NCBI GenBank assembly: GCA_021847625.1
Contig: JAJZQK010000006.1
Location: 1 to 20,872, forward strand
Length of the DNA: 20,872 bases
Direction of reading: 5' to 3'
Source: Chloroflexota bacterium
GTDB lineage: Bacteria > Chloroflexota > FW602-bin22 > JAMCYS01
The first letter of the stretch is position 1; each line of letters begins with the position of its first letter. The notes beneath the pieces are model-generated. The model was not told the origin of the DNA. It did no database searches and worked only from the letters and a program-made list of their open reading frames with translations. Below are positions 1-6,352 of this stretch, in pieces. A program made the translations under genes and the position numbers.

Positions 1-73
1 TTAGCATGCCAGGTGCCTGCCCATGGGGCATGGTTCAGGAGGGCGGATAGACAGAGTCACAGTTTGATGCCAA

Positions 74-148
74 CGTCACCCCCGCTTTCGCGGGGGTCCA
101 GGCAGCCATCGGCGGATTTCCTGGATGCCCGCTTGCGCGGGCATGACG
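74..148. repeat. MITE/REP-like nested palindromic element
   Basis: Two hairpins lie back to back: a perfect 20-base palindrome-type stem at 78-97 (CCCCCGC..GCGGGGG) and another at 125-144 (ATGCCCGC..GCGGGCAT). The outer ends are also inverted repeats of each other (CGTCA at 74-78 and TGACG at 144-148, with TCCAG/CTGGA inside), so the whole 75 bases can fold as one imperfect palindrome. The minus-strand reading gives the peptide MPAQAGIQ, a well-known spurious translation of dispersed intergenic repeats in many bacteria. It carries no gene. Only one copy is visible in this window. Confidence 0.7.
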
Positions 149-239
149 ATCTCTGGGGAGTCCGCCTTCACTAGACTGTCACTCTGTCGGCGAACCATCC
201 CATGAGGTCTCGGCGACGGTACGGTATTTGCAGTAGTAA

Positions 240-261
240 TGGTGTCGCCGAGGCGACACCA
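240..261. other. Hairpin in the leader of the first SPW gene
   Basis: TGGTGTCG and its complement flank a four-base loop, giving an 8 to 9 bp GC-rich stem that ends 10 bases before the Shine-Dalgarno of the gene starting at 284. No U-tract follows, so it could be a leader structure or a weak terminator of upstream transcription. Confidence 0.4.
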
Positions 262-283
262 CGCTTGAGTTGGGAGGTGTTGT

Positions 284-637
284 ATGGTGAGAACGTGGAA
301 TCGATGGCAAGACTGGGTCAATGTGCTTGCCGGCGCGTGGTTGTTTATTTCGCCGTGGGTATTCGGCATAGTGGCGGCATCAGTCGCCTGGAACTTCTGG
401 GTTGTCGGCGCGGTGATCTTCTTCATCACCCTGTGGGCGCTGTACAGCCCGGCGTTGGTTATTTCGGAGTGGTTCAACGCGGCGATCGCGGTTTGGCTCT
501 TCGTATCCCCGTGGGTGCTGGGCTTTGCCGCGGGCACGCCGGCCATCGCCTGGAACGCCTGGGCTGTGGCTGTCGTCGTGTTCGTGATGGCCGTGTGGGT
601 GCTGTCGCGCCTGCGCCGCGCTAACCCGACCGTGTAG
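284..637 (+). CDS. SPW repeat membrane protein (two repeats)
   Basis: A 117-residue integral membrane protein made of two copies of the SPW repeat (PF03779 family). Each repeat starts with a W-x2-W/F-N type helix and carries a Ser-Pro-Trp motif: WLFISPWVFG near residues 19-28 and WLFVSPWVLG near 71-80. Each repeat would form two membrane helices, giving about four in total, and the C-terminus is short and basic. The molecular role of the family is unknown. The ATG at 284 is preceded by GGGAGGT at 272-278; a GTG follows at once at 287. It stands alone, with a hairpin leader and a strong hairpin 30 bases after the stop. A shorter single-repeat relative lies at 11174-11353. Confidence 0.85.
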   Translation: MVRTWNRWQDWVNVLAGAWLFISPWVFGIVAASVAWNFWVVGAVIFFITLWALYSPALVISEWFNAAIAVWLFVSPWVLGFAAGTPAIAWNAWAVAVVVFVMAVWVLSRLRRANPTV

Positions 638-667
638 TGACGGTCTGTTCACAGGCCTGATCAATCG

Positions 668-702
668 CGAGGGCCCTTCCACCGTCGGTGGAAGGGCCCT
701 CG
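668..702. terminator. Strong hairpin, probable terminator
   Basis: A 16 bp perfect stem (CGAGGGCCCTTCCACC and its complement) with a three-base loop lies 30 bases after the SPW stop codon. The following bases are not T-rich, so it may stop transcription weakly or need Rho, but the position fits a 3' end. Confidence 0.6.
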
Positions 703-891
703 CCTATTCATCCCTCCCCGTATGCCACCGAAGCCGTTGTGAACGGCGGGCGATTCTGCTAACCTTAGGGCCGTCGGCAACGGTCTGCCCGGCGGGCTGT
801 ATCGCTCGGCGGCGGCCGATGCCGATTGCGAACCCTATCAAATGATCGGCCGGCCTGCGCCGGTTCCGAGCAACGTTCAAGGGAGGCCCAC

Positions 892-1908
892 TTGAATCTA
901 CAGGAAATCCGCCAGGAAGCGCGGCGCAAGCTTGCGCCGGTATGTAGCGTGTGCCCCGTCTGCGACGGAGTAGTCTGCGCCGGCAAGATACCCGGCGTCG
1001 GCGGCGCGGGCACCGGCGCTTCCTTCAAGAACAACATCGCCGCCCTGGCGGCGTATCGCCTGAACATGCGCACCCTGCACGCGGTGTCCGACCCTGCTTT
1101 GTCCGTCAGCCTCTTCGGCCGCCAGCTGGCCATGCCGATCCTCGGGGGCGCGGTCGCCGGGGCGAACATGAACTTCAACGCCGCGCTGACGGAGAAGGAA
1201 CTAGCCTGGGCGGTGGTAGCCGGTTCGCGGGAGGCGGGAACGCTGACGATGACCGGGGATGGCCCGGACCCGACGCTCTTCGAGGCGGGCCTGCAGGCCA
1301 TCGCCCGGGCCGGGGGCCACGGGATACCCATCATCAAGCCGCGCCCCCTGGCCGACATCGTGGAGCGAGCGCGCCGCGCTGTCGCCGCGGGGGCGGTGGC
1401 CGTGGGCATCGACGTGGACGCGGCCGGCCTGCTGCCGATGAAGCGATCGGGCCAGCCGGTGGGCCCCAAGCCGCTGCCCGAGCTGCGCGAGCTTGTCTCT
1501 AGCCTGGACGTGCCCCTCGTGTTCAAGGGGATCATGACGGCCGATGAGGCGGAGGTCGCCGTCGCCGCCGGGGCCGGCGCCATCGTCGTTAGCAACCACG
1601 GCGGCCGGGCCCTGGATCATCTGCCGGGGACGGCCGAGGTGCTGCCGGAGATAGCGAGGGCGGTGAAGGGCCGGATCACCATCCTGGCCGACGGGGGCGT
1701 GCGCGCCGGCGTGGATGTCCTGAAGATGCTCGCCCTTGGCGCCGACGCCGTTCTCGTTGGCCGACCATTGGCCGTGACAGCGGTCGGCGGCGGCCCTGAG
1801 GGTGTGACGACGCTGTACCGGCACTTGGCGGACGAACTGTGCACGGCGATGGTTCTCACCGGGTGCGCGAGCCCCGTCCAGGCGGGACCGTTCCTGCTGC
1901 GGCGGTAA
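892..1908 (+). CDS. FMN-dependent alpha-hydroxy-acid dehydrogenase family protein
   Basis: A 338-residue TIM-barrel flavoenzyme of the lactate/glycolate oxidase family, which oxidises 2-hydroxy acids to 2-oxo acids with FMN. The active-site motif SNHGGRALD (residues 234-242) supplies the catalytic His236 and Arg239; Lys212 in FKGIM matches the conserved FMN-binding Lys; ILADGGVRAGVDVLKMLALG with VGRP (264-292) forms the FMN phosphate site. The start is the TTG at 892, six bases after AAGGGAGG; an in-frame TTG at 826 has no ribosome site. The N-terminus has Cys18, 21, 24 and 29 (C-x2-C-x2-C-x4-C), absent from classical glycolate oxidases but, from memory, shared with a cysteine-bearing subgroup in anaerobes. 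Its substrate cannot be read from the sequence. It appears to be a single gene. Confidence 0.88.
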   Translation: MNLQEIRQEARRKLAPVCSVCPVCDGVVCAGKIPGVGGAGTGASFKNNIAALAAYRLNMRTLHAVSDPALSVSLFGRQLAMPILGGAVAGANMNFNAALTEKELAWAVVAGSREAGTLTMTGDGPDPTLFEAGLQAIARAGGHGIPIIKPRPLADIVERARRAVAAGAVAVGIDVDAAGLLPMKRSGQPVGPKPLPELRELVSSLDVPLVFKGIMTADEAEVAVAAGAGAIVVSNHGGRALDHLPGTAEVLPEIARAVKGRITILADGGVRAGVDVLKMLALGADAVLVGRPLAVTAVGGGPEGVTTLYRHLADELCTAMVLTGCASPVQAGPFLLRR

Positions 1909-1991
1909 ACGTCGCTAGGTCGCGCCCGGCGGCCGCCGACAATAGGAAAAAGGGGCTATGGTTCCCTATCCACAAGAAGGCGTCTGGCCGG

Positions 1992-1997
1992 TATAAT
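1992..1997 (+). promoter_or_regulatory. Possible -10 box before the SH3/glycosidase-like gene
   Basis: A perfect TATAAT lies about 65 bases before the chosen GTG start at 2061, in an otherwise GC-rich stretch. No good -35 hexamer stands 16-18 bases upstream, so this is only a candidate. Confidence 0.35.
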
Positions 1998-2060
1998 CGA
2001 CTTGCCTCGCGTTGCTCCACCTCCCACCTTGCGAGAGCCCGATCGGAGGTCGCATTCCCG

Positions 2061-3623
2061 GTGGCGCAGAGCCCGTCTACCCTGAATCTCGATATGCCGC
2101 AATCCGAGCCGAGGCCGAACTACCTTTGGTTGTTGCCTCTGCTTGGCCTCGTGCTGGCGCTGCTCGTTGCCGACCGGGCGCACACGCCGGTGGCGGTATC
2201 ACCCACGGTCACCCCGAGGCAGGTCGTCCGGCCCACGGCCCCGCCGCCGTCGCCGGTCCCCGAGCCGACGCCCGTGCCGAACCCGCTGCTGGCAAGAGAC
2301 CCGGACGCACCGGTGGAACCGGCGCCCAAGGCGGTGCGCGGTGGCCCCCCGGTGCACCAGGCGCCGGACGCCCAGAGCCCGGTGATCAGCGGCCTCTATT
2401 TCGACATGCCGTTGCCGCTGCTCGAAGAGCAGGTGAACGCCGACGGCACGCGGTGGTACCGCGTGCGGCTGTGGGGTGTCCTGGATGGCTGGATCCAGGC
2501 CGAGAACGTCACCACGGAGAGGTCCGAGCCCGTCCGGCCCTTCTGGGAGGGCGGGGGGGCCGAGCCCCCCTGGAGGGGGGTGGCACCGTCGCAGGACCTC
2601 GAGGCGACCGGGCTGACCAACTTCAAGGTGAACCTGCGGGCGGGGCCCAGCACGGAATACGAGCCGCTGGACGTCCTGCCGGCCGGCACGCCCGTGCAGG
2701 TGCACTCCTGGGCCACTGACGAGGATTCCCACGCCTGGTATAGCGTCTCCGGCGGGGGGCAGGAGGGCTGGCTGTACTCCGCCTACGTGGACCTGACGGC
2801 CGCTGACCCGCTGCGGCCGGCCGTCGACGGCAAGCCCCTGGCTTCGCTCATTGCCGGCAAGGGGATGTGGCTGCCCTATCCCTTGCTCGAGATGGCCGAC
2901 CCGCGGCAGATCGTCGAGGCGAGCAAGCGTCTCGGCCTGACCCACATCTTCCTGGAGGTCGGCGAGACATCATCCGGGTTCTATGGTCGCGAACAGGCGG
3001 CAAGGCTATTGCCGGTCGCCCACGCCGCCGGCATCTCCGTCGTCGGCTGGATTACGACGGGGCTGTTCGACCTGCCGCGCGACGTGGAGCTCAGCGTCGA
3101 GGTCGCCAACTTCCGCACGGCGGACGGGCAGATGTTCGACGGCATCGCCCCGGACATCGAGCAAAACTTGCGCGCGGAAGATGTCAAGGCCTACGCGGAG
3201 ATCACGCGCGCGAGGCTAGGGGACGATGTGCTGATGGTCGGCGTCGTGTACCCGGCCGGCAGCTGGTTCGGCCAGAACTACCCGATCTACGGGGCGCTGG
3301 CCCGCGCGTGCAACGCCCTGGCCCCGATGGCCTACTGGAGCGACGAAGAGCGGGCCTATACGGCCGACGAGGTGTATAGCTTCGTCGCCAAGTCCGTGCG
3401 CGATATGCAGAACGTCGTGGGGGCCAACTACCCGGTGCACGTCGTCGGGCAGATGTACGACACGTTCGGCCGCAACGGCATGGGCGAGTACAGCCCGGGG
3501 CGGCCGGAGATCGACGCCGCCCTGCGGGCCGCCCGCGAGGCCGGGGCGGTGGGCCTGAGCTTCTTCCAGTGGGGCACGGCCACCTCGCCGGAGTGGGCCG
3601 CCCTGCGCGATTTCGCCTGGTAG
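2061..3623 (+). CDS. Membrane-anchored protein: two SH3 domains plus glycosidase-like TIM barrel
   Basis: A 520-residue extracytoplasmic protein. From the N-terminus: a membrane helix (about 21-37) acting as signal anchor; a Pro-rich linker (48-92); two bacterial SH3-type domains (about 95-152 and 184-246, the second with the typical VNLRAGPSTEY motif and a GWLYSAYV end); then a barrel-like domain (262-520) resembling putative glycosyl hydrolases of the DUF4015 or GH18-related type. It has an acidic DIEQN segment at 365-369 that could hold catalytic acids, and MAYW and FFQWG near the barrel end. SH3 domains of this kind often bind the cell wall, so a wall or polysaccharide hydrolase is likely. 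GTG 2061 is chosen because CGGAGGT sits 10 bases upstream; ATG 2094 is an alternative without a ribosome site. Confidence 0.75.
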   Translation: MAQSPSTLNLDMPQSEPRPNYLWLLPLLGLVLALLVADRAHTPVAVSPTVTPRQVVRPTAPPPSPVPEPTPVPNPLLARDPDAPVEPAPKAVRGGPPVHQAPDAQSPVISGLYFDMPLPLLEEQVNADGTRWYRVRLWGVLDGWIQAENVTTERSEPVRPFWEGGGAEPPWRGVAPSQDLEATGLTNFKVNLRAGPSTEYEPLDVLPAGTPVQVHSWATDEDSHAWYSVSGGGQEGWLYSAYVDLTAADPLRPAVDGKPLASLIAGKGMWLPYPLLEMADPRQIVEASKRLGLTHIFLEVGETSSGFYGREQAARLLPVAHAAGISVVGWITTGLFDLPRDVELSVEVANFRTADGQMFDGIAPDIEQNLRAEDVKAYAEITRARLGDDVLMVGVVYPAGSWFGQNYPIYGALARACNALAPMAYWSDEERAYTADEVYSFVAKSVRDMQNVVGANYPVHVVGQMYDTFGRNGMGEYSPGRPEIDAALRAAREAGAVGLSFFQWGTATSPEWAALRDFAW

Positions 3624-3677
3624 GACGCCGTCGGGAACGGCGGCGGGAAGAGGCGGCAATTTGTCCGTTCGGCCATC

Positions 3678-3706
3678 TTGACAACGAGCGGCCGACCCTT
3701 TATCTT
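3678..3706 (+). promoter_or_regulatory. Sigma-70 promoter of the ferredoxin gene
   Basis: A perfect -35 TTGACA (3678-3683), a 17-base spacer and the -10 TATCTT (3701-3706). The predicted start of transcription is near 3713, leaving a leader of about 20 bases that carries the ribosome site. Confidence 0.7.
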
Positions 3707-3735
3707 TTATGCGCTACGAAAGGAGGGATGTGTAG

Positions 3736-3912
3736 ATGCCAATTAAGATAGACGCGGAACTATGCCAGGGCGATGGGGAGTGCGTGGACGCGTGCCCCGT
3801 CGAGGTGATTGCTATGGAGGGTGACAAGGCTCAGGTCGTCAATCCGGATGAATGTCTGGAGTGCGAGGCCTGCGTCTCCGCCTGCCCGCATGGTGCCATC
3901 GAGATGGTTTAG
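3736..3912 (+). CDS. Short ferredoxin with Asp in cluster I (3Fe/4Fe type)
   Basis: A 58-residue two-cluster ferredoxin, a soluble low-potential electron carrier. The first motif is C-x2-D-x2-C-x3-C-P (Cys10, Asp13, Cys16, Cys20), with Asp where the usual second Cys stands. The second motif is complete: Cys40, Cys43, Cys46, Cys50-Pro. The Asp pattern is that of Pyrococcus ferredoxin and Desulfovibrio africanus ferredoxin III, whose cluster I converts between [3Fe-4S] and [4Fe-4S]. GAAAGGAGGG at 3718-3727 lies eight bases before the ATG. The gene has its own promoter and terminator, so it is a single-gene unit and its redox partner is not visible; the FMN enzyme upstream is a possible but unproven partner. 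Confidence 0.9.
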   Translation: MPIKIDAELCQGDGECVDACPVEVIAMEGDKAQVVNPDECLECEACVSACPHGAIEMV

Positions 3913-3942
3913 TCGCAACCCGTTGCTCTACATAGATCGCAG

Positions 3943-3978
3943 CAGTACGGCCCCCGATCGGGGGCCGTACTGTCTTTA
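3943..3978. terminator. Rho-independent terminator, possibly bidirectional
   Basis: A perfect 13 bp stem with a GATC loop (CAGTACGGCCCCC and its complement, 3943-3972), followed by TCTTTA on the plus strand. It lies 30 bases after the ferredoxin stop and 21 bases from the stop of the convergent methyltransferase, so it may serve both. Confidence 0.8.
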
Positions 3979-3993
3979 CCATGCCGGGAGGGT

Positions 3994-4824
3994 TCAGAGC
4001 AGCCTAGGCGCCTCCAGGGACGCGGGCGGCAGCTCCTCCCCGCCGCCGTTTCCGTTGTCCTTGATCCGGTAAAGCCCCCCGTCCAGGCGCTGGCGGGCGA
4101 ATTCGAAGTAGTCGCCGACGATTTCGAAGCCCAGGTAGCGTCTGCTCAGCATCTTGCTCACCACCGCCACCTGTCCGGAGCCGAGGAACGGGTCCAGCAC
4201 GACGTCGCCCTCTTCGCTCGAATACAGCAGGATCTTCTTCACGAGCTCCGCCGGCAGCTTCGTGGGCGTTTTCTGGTCCCCGTGCCAGTATTCCCGCTTG
4301 ATATCCCAGACGTCTTCTTTGTCGCGATAGTGCAGGCTCCGCCCGTCCCCATCCCGCTGGTCTTTGCCGAAGCGGGCGTAGGAGAAGAACTTGCGGCGCT
4401 GGTCGTTCTTGCAGACGAACAGGCAATGGTAGTGGGAGGTGACGAACTTGCGGTTCGTCACGACCCCGAACTGGTACTTCCAGATCAGGTGGTTCACGGT
4501 GGTGAGGCCCAGCTCGTCGACGGCGAGCAGGATGTCTTTCAGGTTGTTCCAGCCGGAAAAGACGTACATGCTCCCCGTCTCCTTGAGGACCCGCTGCACC
4601 TCGCGCATCCATTGCAGGGTGAAGGCGAGGTAGCTCTGCTTGCTGATCTCGGTGTAGCCCTCTAAAACGCGCGAGGCCGTCCGGTTGTAGTTCCCGCGCT
4701 TGGCCTTGAACTCGATGGCGAAGGGGGGGTCGGTGACGACGAGATCGATAGAGTCGGCCGGGATTAGCTTCAGTCCCTCCAGGCAGTCCATGTTGTGGAT
4801 TGTGTCGTAGGCGAGGTTCGTCAT
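3994..4824 (-). CDS. Beta-class DNA methyltransferase, probably N6-adenine
   Basis: A 276-residue S-adenosylmethionine-dependent DNA methyltransferase. Catalytic motif IV is TDPPF (31-35) and comes before the cofactor-binding motif I, DPFLGSGQ (211-218), with GFEI (232-235) after it. This circular order, IV then target recognition region (about 110-190) then I, defines the beta class. DPPF rather than SPPY favours N6-adenine over N4-cytosine. KTPTKLP at 185-191 resembles the K-x-P motif found before motif I in this class. The start at 4824 has GGAGGA a few bases upstream; longer readings have no ribosome site. No restriction endonuclease or specificity subunit is adjacent, so it is either a solitary regulator-type enzyme (like CcrM or Dam) or the remnant of a lost restriction system. 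Its recognition site is unknown. Confidence 0.85.
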   Translation of the reverse strand: MTNLAYDTIHNMDCLEGLKLIPADSIDLVVTDPPFAIEFKAKRGNYNRTASRVLEGYTEISKQSYLAFTLQWMREVQRVLKETGSMYVFSGWNNLKDILLAVDELGLTTVNHLIWKYQFGVVTNRKFVTSHYHCLFVCKNDQRRKFFSYARFGKDQRDGDGRSLHYRDKEDVWDIKREYWHGDQKTPTKLPAELVKKILLYSSEEGDVVLDPFLGSGQVAVVSKMLSRRYLGFEIVGDYFEFARQRLDGGLYRIKDNGNGGGEELPPASLEAPRLL

Positions 4825-4907
4825 GCGTCCTCCGTCGCTGTGAAAACGTGCCGGGGCCGGCCCCGGCAACCACGGCGGGCGCGGGGAACGGCGCTTGGCT
4901 TGCCAGT

Positions 4908-4936
4908 AGTGTACCTTTCTGCTCGCGAACAGGCAA
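4908..4936 (-). promoter_or_regulatory. Probable promoter of the DNA methyltransferase
   Basis: On the minus strand, TTGCCT (4936-4931), a 17-base spacer and TACACT (4913-4908). Each hexamer matches consensus at four of six positions. It lies about 85 bases before the start codon. Confidence 0.45.
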
Positions 4937-5087
4937 CACCCGCGAAGGGGTGGTCCCCGGCGACGGCAATTCGCGCGATGTGGCGCCGGGCAAGTGGGGT
5001 TGGCGCGGGGACCATACCACGGACGGTACGAAATATGCATTTCTGCTCTGCTTCGGTTTGTGATGCGGCTGCGGAGGTTAGGGACGT

Positions 5088-5513
5088 ATGACACTCATCT
5101 ACTGGCTTGCATTTTTGGTGATTATGGTCGTCGTGCTGGCCGTGATCTACCCGTACTTCCAGCGGGCGCAGGCGCTGATGTTGAAGGCCCGTCGCGAGGC
5201 GGAACTGAGGGCGGAACAGGCCCTGGCGGAGACGTTATCGACGGAAGAGAAGGCTCAGCTGGATCGGCACGGATATTTGGACATACCGAGCCGCGGGCAT
5301 GCCAGTCGTATCTATCGCGTGCCCCGGCATCAGGGCATGGTCTCCGTGTACGAAGGGGGCAAACTGGCCGAACGCCTCTGCGTCGGCGCGATAAGCCCGA
5401 TCCCGGACGGGGATACGGTGTTGATGCACAAGTTGATGATCGAGGGCAGTGAAGAGGAGTACCTGCGCATAGCAAACCACTTCACGCCGCGGACGACCAT
5501 GTTCCCCTTCTAA
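5088..5513 (+). CDS. Conserved membrane-anchored protein of unknown function
   Basis: A 141-residue protein that I cannot assign to a named family. One N-terminal membrane helix (about residues 3-21) is followed by a charged Arg/Glu/Ala-rich helix likely to form a coiled coil (25-60), then a soluble domain (62-135). That domain has motifs that look strongly conserved: RIYRVPR (74-80), VYEGGK (87-92), PDGDTVLMHKLMIEG (106-120) and EEEYLRIANHF (122-132). The N-out or N-in topology cannot be settled, though the short uncharged N-terminus and basic residues after the helix favour the soluble part in the cytoplasm. GGAGGT at 5073-5078 supports the ATG. It is divergent from the methyltransferase and followed by a hairpin, so it is probably monocistronic. 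Confidence 0.7.
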   Translation: MTLIYWLAFLVIMVVVLAVIYPYFQRAQALMLKARREAELRAEQALAETLSTEEKAQLDRHGYLDIPSRGHASRIYRVPRHQGMVSVYEGGKLAERLCVGAISPIPDGDTVLMHKLMIEGSEEEYLRIANHFTPRTTMFPF

Positions 5514-5552
5514 GAAACAGAGGGCAGGATTCCAAACATGGGGCATTCCATC

Positions 5553-5597
5553 AAGCGTCCCTCCCCGTTGGGCCCGAGGCCCCGGGGAGGGACGCTT
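5553..5597 (+). terminator. Hairpin terminator after the 5088 gene
   Basis: A 14 bp perfect stem (AAGCGTCCCTCCCC, 5553-5566, with its complement at 5584-5597) lies about 40 bases after the stop. The loop has its own GC-rich inner pairing. The tail CTCTGTGT is moderately T-rich. Confidence 0.65.
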
Positions 5598-5786
5598 CTC
5601 TGTGTCCGGCCCAGGCGAGACGGCGGCCCGGCTGGCACGCCCGGGCCAGGCCCAGGCGGATGCAGAGGGCTACCGGTTCGGCCTGGTTGGCCTCATTCTT
5701 GCTGACTCCATGCGTAGGCGCCCAGCGTCAGTAGATCGCCAGGAGACGCCTGTTCGAAAGAGTAGTCACTACTAGGAGGAAGTCCC

Positions 5787-6014
5787 ATGTCGATGGCCGA
5801 ACCACGGGAGACCGGTGCCAGCAACGTCGAGTATGACCTGATTGCCGTCATGTACCACATCCTGCAGGGCAACGAGACGATGACTCGCTACGAGCAGGAC
5901 GCCAACCAGACCGGAGATCACGAGACGGCCCAGCTGTTCCGTGACATGCGTGAGCAGAACAAGCAGTTCCTGGACCGGGCGCGGCCGCTGCTTATCAAGA
6001 GGATCAGCCGGTAG
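5787..6014 (+). CDS. Small all-helical protein, ferritin-like in character (unknown function)
   Basis: A 75-residue soluble protein predicted to form two long amphipathic helices: NVEYDLIAVMYHILQGNETMTRY (about 13-35, including a possible metal-ligand pattern of Glu, His and Glu) and a second from the HETAQLFRDM segment to the end, ending in basic residues. Patterns of this kind recall small ferritin-like or YciF-like helical proteins, but I cannot prove homology, and the chain is too short for a full four-helix bundle, so it would have to dimerise. A strong TAGGAGGAA stands just before the ATG, suggesting high expression. It is separated from YihY by 338 bases and probably has its own transcript. 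Confidence 0.6.
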   Translation: MSMAEPRETGASNVEYDLIAVMYHILQGNETMTRYEQDANQTGDHETAQLFRDMREQNKQFLDRARPLLIKRISR

Positions 6015-6352
6015 GCAGGGCGATTTGCGCTGGGGGGCGGCCGTACATACGACCCGGGTGATGGCGGCCGCCCTTCGCAAGGCGAGCAACGCCGCGAACT
6101 GGGCCCATGAAGGGCGAGGTCTGCCCCACTCTTCACGGGCCCGGTTTCGCACCGGCAGCACGGGACCGGCCCACCCAGGTCCTCGAGGGCGCTCTTTCCG
6201 AAGGCGAGTCACCCGCACGGCGGTTAAGGTGGCTGGCAACACAGATAGGATGGAATCCCCGCGATGGCAGGGTGCCCACGACCACCCAAGAGGGCCTTGG
6301 TGTTGCGGCTCGGCGAGAACCTTCGGAAATCGAGCTTGGGAGAGGCACGAGA
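6015..6352. other. 338-base intergenic stretch before YihY
   Basis: No convincing gene. An open frame runs in from 6107 into the YihY gene, but it has no ribosome site and an unordered Arg/Pro/Gly-rich translation. GGGCGGCC at 6035-6042 can pair with GGCCGCCC at 6066-6073 and may mark the end of the transcript from the small helical protein gene. I see no clear sigma-70 promoter and no riboswitch class I recognise. Confidence 0.5.

Noticed and set aside
76..546. 156-residue minus-strand open frame containing MPAQAGIQ
   Set aside because: It is a read-through of the palindromic repeat and the antisense of the SPW gene; no ribosome site and no protein-like composition.
951..1824. Several long open frames on both strands inside the FMN enzyme gene
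   Set aside because: High GC makes long shadow frames; their translations are Arg/Gly/Pro/His-rich without domains.
1839..2060. Longer reading of the SH3/glycosidase-like gene
   Set aside because: It overlaps the end of the FMN enzyme gene and places about 74 unordered residues before the signal anchor.
4825..5094. N-terminal extension of the DNA methyltransferase
   Set aside because: The extra part is Arg/Pro-rich, overlaps the start of the divergent gene at 5088 and covers the likely promoter; GGAGGA precedes 4824.
3994..5513. Restriction-modification or other defence island around the methyltransferase
   Set aside because: The neighbours are a ferredoxin and a small membrane protein; no nuclease, helicase or specificity subunit is present.
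6100..6350. Cobalamin or similar riboswitch before YihY
   Set aside because: GC-rich pairing is present, but I could not find the conserved boxes of any class I know.
6107..6352. N-terminal extension of the YihY gene by 82 residues
   Set aside because: No ribosome site at 6107, low-complexity translation, and the ATG at 6353 fits the family N-terminus.
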